Positions 24,922 to 37,759 of a DNA stretch of 64,000 bases are shown here, one piece after another. Within the stretch, counting starts at the first letter, position 1, and the number at the start of each line of letters is the position of its first letter. This DNA comes from Atherix ibis (lineage: Eukaryota; Arthropoda; Insecta; Diptera; Athericidae). The notes beneath the pieces are model-generated. The model was not told the DNA's origin and did no database searches. It saw only the letters and a list, made by a program, of their open reading frames with translations. Made by a program: the position numbers and the translations under genes. The DNA lies in the NCBI GenBank assembly GCA_958298945.1, contig OY282610.1:45391667-45455666 (forward strand), written 5' to 3'.

Positions 24922-27149
24922 ATGGCTGATACAATCAATGTTCAAATATTAAATATTGGGAAGATGTGTAGAACTTGTCTTAGCGTTCATGAAGAGCAGC
25001 TATTTCCATTGTTCTCATCAGATTTAGTACCGCTTTCGGAAATGATATCAGAGTGCATTCATAGAAAAGTAAGTAAGCCACTCTTATAAGCTAGAATAAT
25101 ATTGTATCAATAATTTTTCGCAGATTACAAAGGAGGAATATTTACCTAATCAAATTTGTTATAAATGCGAACAAGATTTAAGGGTTGCATATTCATTTAA
25201 AAGACTATGCGAAAAATCCTTTGAGACTTTCAATGCAATGATATCTGGTATAGATATTAGTCCTATATTAAAATTAGAAACTGATGGGAAAATTGAAGAA
25301 ATTTCATTTCCACTTTATAGTAAAGACGACGATAATGAATATTCTGAGCAGGTACTTTGAATAAAATTTATTTTGTTTATGATTTTTATTGCGGTCATCA
25401 GATAATTACAGGTGATCCAATCGACGACAAAAACACAGAAGAACATGAACAAAGTCCCTCTTTAGAAAGTAGTCAGAATAAAAATACAAAAATATTTGCA
25501 AGACGTGATCTCTTTAAAAAGAAAAATTATAGCAGCTCAGCAGAAACCAAAGATCCAATCGAATCATCAACTTTAAATTTTATAGAATTAAAGTGCATAA
25601 ATAACAGGTAAAATTGATATATTTAATTCCATGGATGTATTTTTCTTATAGCATTTGTTGTGCAGTTCAACTGAAATCGATGAATTAAATCAAAGCGAAA
25701 GACATATACATAATTTAAAAAGCCAATCTAATAATGGTGAATTATCAGAATTAATGCAAGTTGCAACTGCTGAAGAATATGATAACTGTAGTAGTGATGA
25801 TGGAGAGCAAAAGCCCCTGTCCGAACTTATTAGGAAAAGAAAAAATGTTAATAGGGAAAAAACTGAAGGTTATTTGTTATTGAAATATATTTCTCCTTTT
25901 TAACTATAAATAAAATGTATTTCTCCTTTTTAACTTATAAAGATGTACTGAAAGAAAATCAATCTGATGAAATTATCGGGCGAATTAAGCGTAAAAGAAA
26001 ATCCAAAAAAGCAAAAGCTAATAATACATGCGACATTTGTAATAAAACTTTCACTCGAGGAACACATTTGAAAAGGCATGCATTAACACATTCAGGACAT
26101 AAGCCATATACATGTCAGATATGTTGCAAAGGGTTTACGCGCTTGGACCATCTCAATATTCATATGCACCATCATGCCGATAAAAAACCTTTCAATTGCG
26201 ATATATGTAAGCGTGGTTTTATACGTAGCGAACATTTAAGAAAGCATAAAGAGTCGCGTCATGGCCACAAAGTGCTTGCGCCTAAAACTGAATTTTGCGA
26301 TATTTGTAAAAAAGGTTTTACAACACCAAAATATCTGAAAATCCACATGAGAAGTCATGCAGACAGAACGTGGAATTGTAAATTTTGTTCGGAAACTTTC
26401 AAATCAAAACCCGAACTAACAGCACATATGAAACAACATGCAAATGATAAACCGTATTTATGTTCTGAATGTGGTTTAAGATTTGTTAGAAATGATTATT
26501 TGGTTATCCATATGAGGCGGCATAAGGGTGAAAAGCCCTATAAATGTAAATTTTGTGGAAAAGGATTTCCAAGAGCAACTGATTTAACAGTACATGAGAG
26601 GTATTGTTACAATTAAATATGTTTTTGGTAAGTAAATAATTAAATGGAAGTATTTTATCTTTCTTTAGGTATCATACTGGCGAAAAGACACATTTATGTA
26701 CTGTTTGCGGTAAAGGATTCCAAAGAGCATACAATTTACTTGTACACACAAGAGTTCATACAGGAGAACGTCCATATCAATGTCCACACTGTGCAAAGAA
26801 ATTTGCACAGGGGAATGATTTAAAAGCTCATGTACGACGTCATACAGGAGAGCGATTCAAATGTGAAATATGTGGCGCTGGATTTATTCAAGGCTATCAT
26901 TTAACACAGCACAAACGTTCAGCTCATGGTATAGATATGAAATCTCATATCCGACGAGTGGAAAAATTTACTACGCCCTTAGAACAACAACAGCAAATGC
27001 AAGCCCTTCAAGCTGAAACGCTTAAAAATGAAATGATTGATCGCATCAAAACTGAAGAATTCGAAATTGTTAATGACGTAATACCCGAATTTGAGATTAA
27101 GTATGAACAAAATATGAATAGCGGCGAAGTTAACGTACAATTCATATAA
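24922..27149 (+). CDS. ZAD / C2H2 zinc-finger protein, ten fingers
   Basis: Six exons (24922-25068, 25124-25351, 25402-25607, 25666-25868, 25943-26600, 26669-27149) join in phase to 641 codons including the stop. The ZAD domain spans exons 1-2 (CRTC near residue 16, CYKC near residue 60). Acidic, low-complexity linker sequence in exons 3-4 is followed by a basic KRKRKSKKAK patch, a plausible nuclear localisation signal, and ten C2H2 fingers: six in exon 5, one split across the exon 5/6 junction and three in exon 6, with HTGE-type linkers in the later ones. A Gln-rich segment and an acidic tail end the protein. Probably a sequence-specific nuclear regulator; the target is unknown. The exon 4 acceptor (tgcag|TTC) and donor (gttatt) are the least secure sites. 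Confidence 0.9.
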
Positions 27150-29599
27150 AATAATATTTGATAATGTCTGCAAAAACAAGATTCAACTCTATCAATTTAT
27201 TATAACAGGTGTTCATAATAAATACTTAATCAAATCACAAATATTGGCTACAGCGGCGGCGCTTTCATCGTACAAACTACTATTATTTCTGAATCTATTA
27301 GGGAATGATAATTTACATGTTTTGCTCGTAAATTAATACGATAACTTACATGTGATGATTAATTAATAATATTGAAGATTAATTTTCGATTCTTGCAATT
27401 CTATTTTTTTTTAATTTTTAATTTTTATCCGGCGCCGCATACTTTTAAACTAATATGAATATTTGAAAGCCTTTAAGAAGCGCTTTTGTATTGAAAAACT
27501 GTATAATGTATAAATAAATAATATAAAGATGATTTTATAATAATATCTTAAACTATAATTTTCAATATACACAAGAAAGTCATCTAATAAATTATGTGGA
27601 TATCATGTGAAAATCTTGAGCATATAACTATTCAAACTGACGTTATTAAATACCACGCTAAGGAAAAATAGTATTTATATTATGAACTTAATTTCGGAAT
27701 TTACATATGTATTTAAAATTACTTCAACACAAACGAATTGTAATTTTTTTTAAACTACTTTATTATAAATTCGGTATATAATTGTGTTTAAACAGCACCA
27801 GCATATTCGATGTACAAATTAATGTTAATTTTGAATTAATATTTTTTCTATTGCAACATTACATTCTTTTAGTAATATCGCGATTTAATTTTAAGTTTTT
27901 TTACTACAAATAATATTGGATTTTGGCTTTTTTCTAATTTTTTTTGGTTAACTTTTTATTTTGTGATCACAAGAAAAACGCAAATTTTGTTGCAGCAAAC
28001 TTTTCAACCACTTTCCGACGATTAAAAAATGTATCTAACTTGAAGTGAATCTTATATAAAAGAAAAATTAATGAATTTACAGAAAGGAAATGTTTCTTGT
28101 TAAAAATATGTAAATTTATAAATAAATATTTGAACATCATGACGACAATAGTTTGATTTTAATTGGAAATTTTATTTTAGACTAGCATGAAAGTAATGAA
28201 AAGTTTTGAAGATATATACACATATGTAAGTTCATATTATAATATCAGAAACAATCAACTTATAGTCCGAACAGAACTTATTAAAATTGTTTATTTTTAT
28301 TTAGTAAATTCGAGTGGTATTGGTACCACAAATAGCTTAGGTCATTTGACGGCAATTGCAGCTACATTATTTCACCAAATGGATTTTGAATTGTTGCTAA
28401 ATTTATTGTTAGAGTTATATTATCTTCGAAATTATTTTAAATAGAACGTCTGTGATTCAAAACAAACACGTACAAAAATTCCAAACCATAGCAAATAATA
28501 CGTACATGAATTCTTATATGGTTCTATAAATTTAGATAATAACTTTTCTGTTTATAAGTTTACAATGAAAATATTTCTAGATACATATTTTGTAAATAAA
28601 ATAAAAACTGTATTAGATTTCCGTTTATTTTTAAAATGAAAATTTTTGTTATTCTCATGGCGAGAAGCAAAACTTTTACATTAAAATCTAACATTTATGA
28701 GATACGAACAATGAAATTATTCAACTTCGATGGTGACTTTTAAAAAAAACCCAATTAATGCTTCAAAAGTTTTATCCAAAAAAGTCTAATGAATTTTCTT
28801 TAAAACTTTCCATGATTTACAATTGAATTTTATCACAAATAAGCAGACACTTTTTTTTTTCAGATGAATAAAACTCATTTGCTTGAAACTTAAATAAAAA
28901 AAAAAATTTCGAATATAATGTATTTTATTAATGGTAATATTAATAAAATATATTCTTTAAGAAAATGTATAATAAATGGTTGGAAAATTAAATACTTGAC
29001 TCACAAAATTTGCTTGGATTTTTACGCAACCACAAATTTTAATACCTTTTAAATTTTCTATATTCACTTATTTCTACACAATTACACTTCAATAACTCTT
29101 AGTTAATTTACACTTAAATTTCAACTATCTTCAAAATTTATTCAGAAATATTTTGTGAAATCCAACAACTTAATAATATTTATATATATGTTTTAATATC
29201 ATTTGTTTTCAAATAATGCGCTCTGTTGTTTTCTATATGGTATTATGGTAAAATTTATAGCCAGCTACGATGAAAATAAATAATTGATGAACATAATGAT
29301 AGGTGTCAGGCCGATACAGTACTTTGCGGGTACGGTTTTTTGACATTCAATATGGGCATCATTGTAAATTGTTTTTCAAAATCAATATTTATGTGATTTA
29401 ATGTTTATTATAATTGTTAATTAATATAAAATATATTTTTATTATTGTTGAATTTGTAATATAATTTTTCATTTCGAATGGACTATCCAACTAACACTAA
29501 GTAAAAGAGAAAATAATTAATCATTAAATGTCCGAATAATTCGTATACGAGAAATAATAATTGTCCTAATTTCTTAAAAATAGATATATTAATGACGGC
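27150..29599. other. intergenic region, no gene recognised
   Basis: AT-rich. An 85-codon open frame at 28187-28444 has a possible acceptor (tttatttag) before a less AT-rich block around 28305-28380, but no recognisable family or partner exon, so it is not called. The ends should hold the 3' UTR of the zinc-finger gene and the promoter of the SLC25A46 gene. Confidence 0.45.
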
Positions 29600-31167
29600 A
29601 TGGATCGAATAGAACCGCCTCAGAATTTACAATTTTCTCAATATAAGAGCCCGCGACAAAAGGGTGGTTATAGGTCTCCTTATGTGAGTTCAGAACGTGA
29701 TCTGTCGCTTATATTGAATAAAAGTAATAGGACAGCGTTCGAAAGTCCTGAAGGTATACATTTTAACATGAATTAAAATTGTTCCATATTGAAAATTATA
29801 AATGGACAGTTTATAGGGCTATGCATTTAATTATTTCAGATTTATCTGTGCGAAAATTTATTGGTGTCAGTGTTGGTTTAGTTAGTTTAATTACCGAAAA
29901 TTTACTAAATCATCCATTTCTTGTCCTGCGAAGACAGTGTCAAGTCAATCATTCATCAAACAAGTAAAAAAATTTATTTTCGATTTCTATATACAAAATC
30001 TGTAGTTTTATTTTGTTTTGAAATAAAAAAATGTATGTGCAGATACCATTTACAACCGTTTACGCTAGTTCCAACTATAGTTCGTTTATATCAGCGACAA
30101 GGTATTACCACATTATGGAAGGGGCTTGGAAGTAGTTTTCTCGTCCGTGGTCTGTCGGTTGCTATAGAAGATATTATTACAAAACTCACCCCATGGCCAA
30201 AGTGAGTAGAATTGGATAACTTCAATTTATCACTATTTTATATAATTATTTTCAGAGAAGTTAATTCACGAACAACATTTAAGCAGTTTGGTCAACATAT
30301 TCTAATGAAATGGTATAATAGGAGGAGATGCATATAATGTTTTTTTTTTAAATAATAATTAATCTATAAAAACTCAGTATTAGTACAGCAATTGTGATGC
30401 CATTCTATGCAGCATCTTTAGTGGAAACCGTTCAAAGTGAAATTGCTAGTGAAAAGCCGGGATTATTTGATGTATTTCGAGAGGGAACAATTCGTTTATT
30501 ATCTTGGAGTGCTCCTCAGAAAGGTCGAATGCTTCCTATTTGGGCCCTTGTAGGTCCAAGTGTTTCGTTTGGTATAACTAAACATATATTTGGGTAATTA
30601 TAAATACCTAAAATGAATATGAATTAATGATTTTTATTTTGCAGACTTATTTTAAAAGGAATTTTCTCTAGAATTTTACGATTTAAATGGGGTAATAAAA
30701 CCGATTGGGATCAACAATGCAACAATCCTGTTTTACAAAGTCAAGATGTTGATATATATTCAACACTAATATCAATTACAACAACGGAAATCGTATTTTA
30801 TCCGTGTGAAACTATTTTGCATCGATTGCAATTGCAAGGAACTCGCACAATTATCGATAATCTTGACAATGGATATGCTGTTGTCCCGATCATAACTAGT
30901 TATGAAGGCGTCATCGATTGCTATCGAACCACTTTTGCCTCAGAAGGTGCTTTAGGCTTATACAAAGGTTTTGGAGCTATGTTATTACAAATATTTGCAC
31001 ACGTCGCTATCATAAAATTAACAAAATTGATTGTTACCAAAATGGTTGATGATGCAACGCCTAAGTTTATGCACCAAAAAGCCGATATTAGTGGTTTAGA
31101 AGAAATTGATTATTCCGATTCCACAACAGTATCAAGAAGTCTAAGTTCAATGAGTGGCATTGAATAA
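29600..31167 (+). CDS. Slc25A46: SLC25A46-type mitochondrial outer-membrane carrier
   Basis: Exons 29600-29753, 29840-29963, 30043-30201, 30256-30312, 30378-30593 and 30645-31167 join to 411 codons including the stop. A hydrophilic N-terminus (YKSPRQKGGYRSPYVSSERD) precedes two degenerate mitochondrial-carrier repeats: LITENLLNHPFLVLRRQCQVN then TTLWKGLGSSFLVRG, and later FYPCETILHRLQLQGTR then GALGLYKGFGAML, with PxD/PCE-type carrier signatures. The ITKLTPWPK segment is characteristic of the SLC25A46 branch, whose members sit in the outer mitochondrial membrane and influence fission, cristae and lipid transfer rather than acting as classical transporters. The length agrees with the family. 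The start is the second ATG in the region; the first, at 29592, is followed by a stop after six codons and could be a tiny upstream ORF. Confidence 0.93.
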
Positions 31168-33159
31168 TCTCCAGTGATTTTGATTTATTTAATGGTGCAA
31201 TAAGTCTTGTTTAATTTTTGTTGTTTACGATCGTAACATCGATATAATATTTATATCTGGAGAAAATGAGACAAAAACCGAAAATGAAATAAATTAGTGT
31301 TCGCTTATGTTAAAATATGAAATCGTCAACGAACAATAACTTACCATTTTTAAATTATTATGATAGTAGAAAATGAAATTAGTAAAAGTAGTTTAATTTT
31401 TCGCAAAATGACAAATACAAATAACATGAAAAAAGTATAGATGCATTCATAGTTAAACAAATAAATTTTTTTGCCAGTTTCACATCTAATGATAAAGTTT
31501 AGGAACAATTATAAGTTTGTGTTTTCAAATTAATTTTTCTTGATGATTAACTGTATATTTTTACTTAATAAATAAATAACTTTTCATTAAACATTTATAT
31601 TTGCTGTGACTAGTCAAATAATTTTGAAAATTGTTTTAAATAAAATTAATTAAAATTAAAATGAATTTCAAATTATATTAAATGTGTATTATTTTTACAG
31701 AAAGTTTTAAACAACTTATTAGAGAATATTTATTTTCTGATTTCATGAAGTCATATTTTTCTAGAAAAGTATATGTGTTATAGATACTTTCGAGATTTAC
31801 GATTCTTTTCAACTAAATTTGGGATGTGGCAACTGATATAGAAAAATTTTATATCTTTGTACGATTACCAACAAATTCTTTTTTTAATACTAAGAAAATT
31901 TACCAGCCGGGATTGCTGACCTTTTAAAAAATAGTTTCCATAAACCTAATATAAATATTCACCTATTAGATTCATAATAGTTAGATGAAGATCAGTTGTG
32001 GTATTTTGTTCTGAGGAGTGTATATTTACTTAGTCTTGTTTCTAAAATTTTCTGTAAAAGTTATGTTGAAAAATTCTCATGGAATCGGCTTTGAATTTTT
32101 TTTCAGAGTGAAAATATTTTTTTAGATATTTGGTTAAATGTTGGATAGATTTCATTTTAGAAAAAATTCTAAAATAGGCGAATTCGATTGGACATGTTTT
32201 GATGTAGAGTTTACAAAGAATCGTTGCACATTTTTTGGTAGTTATTCGCTCTTTTCTGAGTTTAATCAGTAGTTTAGTAATTATAAATTAATGAATAAGG
32301 TAGGTATGAGTTGGATATTAATTAATTTATTTGTAAATTTTAGAAATAAAAATTGCAATAAAAAAAGATCGTTGTCAAAATCATAACAGGATTTGCTTCC
32401 TTTTACTCCTTGCGTTCCTGCTTTTCCCCTGGTATTCCAAACAGATAGTTAATGTACTATTAGCGGCGGAACGGTGAATTTTATCTGGAGTCGGCCGCTT
32501 TCACAATGAAGAAGCGACTGCGATAGTAGTGGTGGTGACGATAGAAATAAGTTTAAAATGAATAGATAATCTTGTTATCGTTATCGCAATCGCACTGGTG
32601 TAACTGGGTCTTTAGATTGTACGTAATCCAGTAGATTGAAATCAGATTGAATAATCCTTCTCAGGAGGATTTAATAGTAGCCTACGTAATCAAAAGGATT
32701 CATTAAAATTGTAAGCTGTTCGTTATTTATAAAAAAAAACTCATGCATATTTTTCTTCATTCAATAATCGATTTTGAATGTTGACTCTTTTATCAAAATC
32801 ACTTTTTTTAAAAAATTTTTTTTTAAAAAGAAACCTATAAAAGCTAAAGTTGACTGGTTTAAAGGCAACGGGAAACTCAACTTAAAATATTGTATAGTAT
32901 GGACAGATGTACGAGTATATCAGCTGATTGTGTTAGAAAAGTTTGTGTAGACAGATTACATGGAATTTGACTTATGACTTAAAGTACAAAAGTGCTTTTG
33001 ATTGTGTGACAGTAAATTTCATGGAAATTTTGACAACGAAAATTATGATATTTTTGTATTAAGACCGATTTGATTTGATTAGTAAAGTGTTTAAAATTTT
33101 CAGAATGAGTTTAATTAGTATTATCGTCAGTGTATAAATATGTTTTTGTAGGGTTTTCA
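31168..33159. other. 3' UTR and intergenic DNA upstream of dolichol kinase
   Basis: No coding signal. A GC-richer patch at 32450-32600 (GGCGGAACGG, GTAGTGGTGGTGACG) has no recognisable product. The last few hundred bases presumably include the dolichol kinase promoter. Confidence 0.45.
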
Positions 33160-34831
33160 ATGGGGCCGAGTAAAGTCACTGATAGAAACGAGAGCGACTA
33201 TGGAGTCGTTTCGAGGTTTGTTTAATGTTGGTGTATATGTTAATAACTTTTAATAGTTGTTAATTTGTTTGATTTTAGACCAAAATCATCGAATGGATAT
33301 TGGTTAAGCATTCTTTTACCTTTAGTCTACGGGATTAGTAATTTACGACAGCCGTATGCCACCTTAAATTTCGAGTACAAAATGACAACAATCTGTTCGT
33401 GGGGACTTTTCCTGCAAACAGTAAATTTATTCGTGCGCTTCCATATTGAAATACCAAAGCTTATAATACGTATTGGAACGGCATTGTTGCCAGGATCTAT
33501 TATGGCTATATTATTTGTGATATGCCTTAAGCAAGATATTTTAGTTGCTATATTTTGGGGACTGAGTACCACTCTAGGATATTTTTGGTTATATCTGAAG
33601 CTACTGAAAAGTTTCCCGCTGAGTTTCACTCTTGGTGAAGCGAGCATTATCAGTCAAGGCTTAATACTTTTCATATTGAATAGCATTTTGAAAATACCCA
33701 TGTACATAGCGGAACCTCCAACATCGGATTTTGATAGCATGAATGCTATAATGTTGGTAATTAGAAAATAAAGCATATTTTTTAACTTAATTAATTCACA
33801 CGATATGGGAACATTGGCTTTCAGGCTGGACTGTTTTCGCTACTGATCGCAAGTGTCCTTTTATATAAAATCAAACTATTGCGGCACATTTATTTATTTT
33901 ACCCGTTTGGCATTTTATTGGTGTGCATAGTGTGCACAATGCCTGTAACTAAATCATTTCCAATTATTACATTACTCGCGTTCATTACCAATGAATGGAA
34001 ACGGGTAAGAATATTTTATTCGTTATTTTTTATATTAATCAAAGAGTTTTTATTAGTATTCTTTTGAATTAGATTTTTATTATAGTAATCTATGTCGGAC
34101 TAGTCAGTATAACTGTTGTTACAGTTTCGTGCCAATTACATAAGGAAGAGAAAGCTTCGACAAGCGTAAGGAAAATCTTTCATTTCCTTATAGTTTGTGT
34201 CTATGTCATTGGATTGCTTTATTCGTGTACGTTGCTCTATATTGCTTCGGGGCTGGTTTTAGCTTTGTTTGTACTTCTCGAAATAGTAAGACTATCAGAA
34301 ATTCCTCCATTTGCGGAGCACATACATAATGCTGTGAGTGCTTTCATTGACGAGAAAGACGCTGGTCTTATAGCATTAACACCCTTCTACCTTTTAATTG
34401 GTTGCTCTATGCCAATGTGGATAATTCCATGTCCTTGTGTGCTGACCGATTATGCCATCGACAATCTTGTACCTATGATGTCTGGAGTGCTATCAATAGG
34501 AATTGGTGATTCTGCGGCTAGTATAATTGGAGTACGTTTTGGCCGGCATAAATGGAGAAGTATAATTTGTTTGTAATAAATATTTCTGGGACTTGTCATG
34601 GTTTGAATTTTTCGGTTTTTAGATTCATCGAAATCAATTGAGGGAACAGTGGCGAGCATCATATCACAAGGTCTGTTTATGTACCTATTATATTGGAACC
34701 AATTTATACATTTGACTGACTTGAAGGCTGCAACATCAATTTTAGCAATAATTGTCACATCACTAGTTGAAGCCTTTACAGATCAAGTTGATAATTTGGT
34801 GTTGCCATTCATATTCTACATCATCTCGTAG
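33160..34831 (+). CDS. Dolk: dolichol kinase
   Basis: Exons 33160-33215, 33279-33756, 33825-34004, 34073-34559 and 34623-34831 join to 470 codons including the stop. The enzyme phosphorylates dolichol with CTP in the ER membrane, supplying dolichyl phosphate for N-glycosylation, O-mannosylation and GPI anchors. The protein is strongly hydrophobic with many membrane segments. Conserved polyprenol-kinase features appear in the C-terminal third: VRKIFHFL, the GIGDSAASIIGVRFGRHKW motif, SSKSIEGT just after the last intron, and EAFTDQVDNLVLPF near the end. The start codon follows a short hydrophilic leader and leaves exon 1 in phase 2. It converges on CHMP7, with 152 bp between stop codons. A likely polyadenylation signal (AATAAA) lies about 20 bp downstream of its stop. 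Confidence 0.95.
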
Positions 34832-34983
34832 ATTTATCTATCAGGGTACATAATAAATTGACGAAGAATATTTTTTTAACAAAAGAAAAAAAGGAAACAA
34901 AAAACAAAAAGACAAATTCCAAAGAATTTAAATTTATTTACAATTTAATAAAAAAAATTACAATATATTTACGAACTGATAAA

Positions 34984-37047
34984 TTACGTAGAACAATGAT
35001 TTCCTTCTGTTGGTGGATTTACTGATTCGCTTGAATTTAAATTTTGCGGAACTATCAATGATAATTCATTTAATTGGTCAAGGATTTCATTTGGTATATT
35101 ATCATTGGCAGTATTTGTTGTTTCTAAGTTATCCGAATTAGTGTCTGTTAGTTTTGGTTGATCGTTGGCTAATAGATCCTGTAATTCTTGATCGAGGCTT
35201 TCATCAGATTCTTCGTATATTGTAGAAGGTGCTATATTTTGGATGCTCTGTTGAATTTCCTGATTATCTTCAAGACACTATTGATTGTTATAGAAAGTAA
35301 AATTGTTAATGAGTTGTCTTATAAAATTGCAATACCAAACATAACCAACCTCTCGGAAACTCAACATAACATCATCGATTTTATTTACGCTTAACTCAGG
35401 GTTACCGAGCAATGACTTCAGCGTTTGCGATCCTATTTTGTATGCTTCCAATATTGGTTTATGATTTTCCGTATCATAAATATTTTCGATAAGCGCTTGG
35501 ATATTTCCCAATGAAGCTGAATATTTTTCTAAGAAATTTATTTTTAAAAATATTTTCTTCCCTTAAAAAAACAATTATTAGTTTATATTAAAAATATTAC
35601 TGCTAAAATTTTTGTTATGTGAAACTTATAAATACGCGTCAACGTAAATAATAAAGCAGTAATGACAAAGACAAATACAGAAAATTCATTATAAGAATTG
35701 TTCGAAAACGATTTATAGTAAAACCCCGTCTATATATTTGTATTTGGCAAAGGTTGACTATTATTTTATCGTAACACAATTTCGACGATAACTAAAATCA
35801 TTGTAAAAGCTAATAAAACCTTTACAATCTTATAGAAGTGCACATAAAAAGGCCTTGTTTCTAAATTACTATAGTATGCTACATATTTCAGTGGCAGCAT
35901 CGTTGAATTTGAAATCAAGAGTGAAATAAAAATATATAAGGTTAACATTAAATTAAAAAAACTGACTTGATGACGTTCTTTTAGTCGTTGAGTGGGGGCG
36001 AGATTCGTGAACGATTGTAGTTATCGTAAATAATTATTGTCGGAATTGCGTTCGGGTCTTTAAAAATATCTTACCGATTGACTTATCCAGGAGATGTTTT
36101 TTACGCAAGTAGACCTTGGCTTTCATACGTTCATTTTGTTTTAGATAATCCCTGGTTTTTTTATCACAAATTTTTATTTCTGCTTCGATCGATTCTAGTT
36201 TCTCTAATATGGTACTTTCAGTCAAATGGAGCATGTGTAAAGAGCGCTCTTGATCAGTAATAGGTTGAGTTAATGTTTCTTTTGCTAAAAATAGAAACAA
36301 TTAATTTATATTTATCGATAAACTTTTAAGAAAAATTCAATATCAAGATTCTTTTATACCAGGTACTTTGATAAGAACAATTTCGTTTCCATTATTTTCT
36401 TTGATTCGTTCAACAAAAATTTTCCTTTCCGAATGAAGTACATCGAGTGCTATGGCCATCCCTTCGCGATTTAAATTGATTTTCGATTTATCCAGCAGCT
36501 GCTTAATAGTGATAACTTTACTTGGGTAGTCTCTTTGTAATATATCCATTAGTAAATCGGATTGTTTCTGTTTTCAGTTAATAAGAGATTAATTTGTAAA
36601 TAAAAAAAAAATTGGCGGGATTTTTACTTTTACGATATCAATATGCACAAAAGTGTTTTCTGCTTCAGGCCAAAAATAAGCATAAGCTCGATTCAGAGAT
36701 GATGTAATTCCACCAAAAGTCCACGCGAAAACTCCTTTGCTGAGATTTTGTGCAAAATCCGCCTTAGTACGTACTTCTTTCTGCTCAAGCATATCACCAA
36801 TGACCTCTTTCAGTCCGTATGGCGAGATATTTTTCCATTTTAGCTGAATCTGAAGCTCCTCTAATGTGAATGTGCTCGAACCTTTTTGTGAGCAAAACTC
36901 TGCAATTATTTTCTTCCAAAATTCCAATTTGTGCTGGTAGCCAATAGGATTTACAGATTTAGGTCGAAACGGCGATATCATAGCAGTCATCAATTTCTCA
37001 TCATTATTAATACAGTCATATTTAAATATAAATTTTTCTGATGACAT
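34984..37047 (-). CDS. CHMP7: CHMP7, ESCRT-III-related nuclear envelope protein
   Basis: Minus-strand exons 37047-36628, 36567-36360, 36284-36075, 35528-35350 and 35277-34984 join to 437 codons including the stop. CHMP7 recruits ESCRT-III to the reforming nuclear envelope and works in endosomal sorting. The N-terminal half is the diverged winged-helix region (ISPFRPKSVNPIGYQHKLEF, GVFAWTFGG); the C-terminal half is a basic/coiled Snf7-like segment (ESTILEKLESIEAEIKICDK, RKKHLLDKSIEK) ending in an acidic tail with ESDESLDQELQDLLA, typical of the MIM region that binds VPS4. An in-frame GTG at 37080 exists upstream, but the ATG at 37047 is preferred. Intron 4 (35529-36074) is much longer than the others and contains a small ORF. 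Confidence 0.93.
35766..35900 (-). CDS. putative 44-residue single-span membrane microprotein in CHMP7 intron 4
   Basis: A minus-strand ORF with ATG at 35898-35900 encodes MLPLKYVAYYSNLETRPFYV followed by a charged turn and a strongly hydrophobic helix (VKVLLAFTMILVIVEIVL), ending with Arg and a stop. The codons are not low in complexity, unlike neighbouring AT-rich spurious ORFs, and the layout (short polar head, one transmembrane helix) resembles small mitochondrial or ER membrane proteins. I do not recognise the family. The frame continues upstream to another ATG at 35948 with further hydrophobic residues. It may be a nested gene on the same strand as CHMP7, an alternative exon, or chance. 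Confidence 0.35.
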   Translation of the reverse strand: MLPLKYVAYYSNLETRPFYVHFYKIVKVLLAFTMILVIVEIVLR

Positions 37048-37400
37048 TTCACTAACAAAATGTGTAATAATATCAACCACAAATAGCTACAATTTATATA
37101 CGCTTTGAAATTTTATTTAAAATATTGTTATCCATCTCTTATTCTTTATGATTTAGGAAAGGTGTAATGATGTTTAACACCCATTACGCATGTATACTTT
37201 CTAAGAGACTACAGCAATTATTCCCATGTAAAATAATTGCCAATTTGAAATTAGTATAATTTCCAAAAAGAAAAAAACAGATACGCTACATTAAAAATTC
37301 GTTTTATTGCAAATAATTACATTTAATCGTTTTATATGAATGTTTATAGATGAATACAATCAAATACAAATACAATATATAAAAATAAATAAACAAATTT
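37048..37400. other. region upstream of CHMP7
   Basis: AT-rich with no ORF of interest; expected to hold the CHMP7 promoter on the minus strand. Confidence 0.4.
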
Positions 37401-37404
37401 CCTT

Positions 37405-37755
37405 TGGAGCTACCACGGTAGCTGTGAGTAGATGAGCAAAGGAACGCCAAATTTATAACATTAGTGAATACATAACCTCAAAATAGTTAGCAACAATACT
37501 GAGTTTACTCACTCATAAACAATAAAAACTGAGTTTATTCACACATACAAAATACTGACAAATATATGACTCTTCAACATAACCAACGAACCCGCTAAGC
37601 CATCTATTGCCAGGTAGGAAACTAAAATCCCCTTACAGTTCAGTGGATGCGTAACTCCCAGTTCAATGTGCCCGTTTGTTCGAGGTAGAGTAGATGATGA
37701 CAGCTGAAACTCTACCGCGGCAGCAAAATTGGTCCAATCGAAAACGCCTTAAGTT
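37405..37755. repeat. MITE family A, copy 2
   Basis: Shares blocks in the same order as 23437-23806 (AATACTGAGTTTACTCACWC, TGACTCTTCAACATAACCAA, GTAGAGTAGATGATGACAGC) and ends with AGCAAAATTGGTCCAATCGA and AAACGCC, the inverted family end. The left terminal repeat is degraded to CCTTTGGAGCTACC. Confidence 0.7.
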
Positions 37756-37759
37756 TCGA

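Noticed and set aside
16841..27149. The two ZAD/C2H2 genes as a tandem duplication
   Set aside because: Finger numbers (5 versus 10), finger sequences and exon structure differ, and they lie on opposite strands with two other genes between.
28187..28444. 85-codon open frame between the ten-finger gene and SLC25A46
   Set aside because: Mostly AT-rich, no recognised family, no convincing partner exon; kept only as a note in the intergenic entry.
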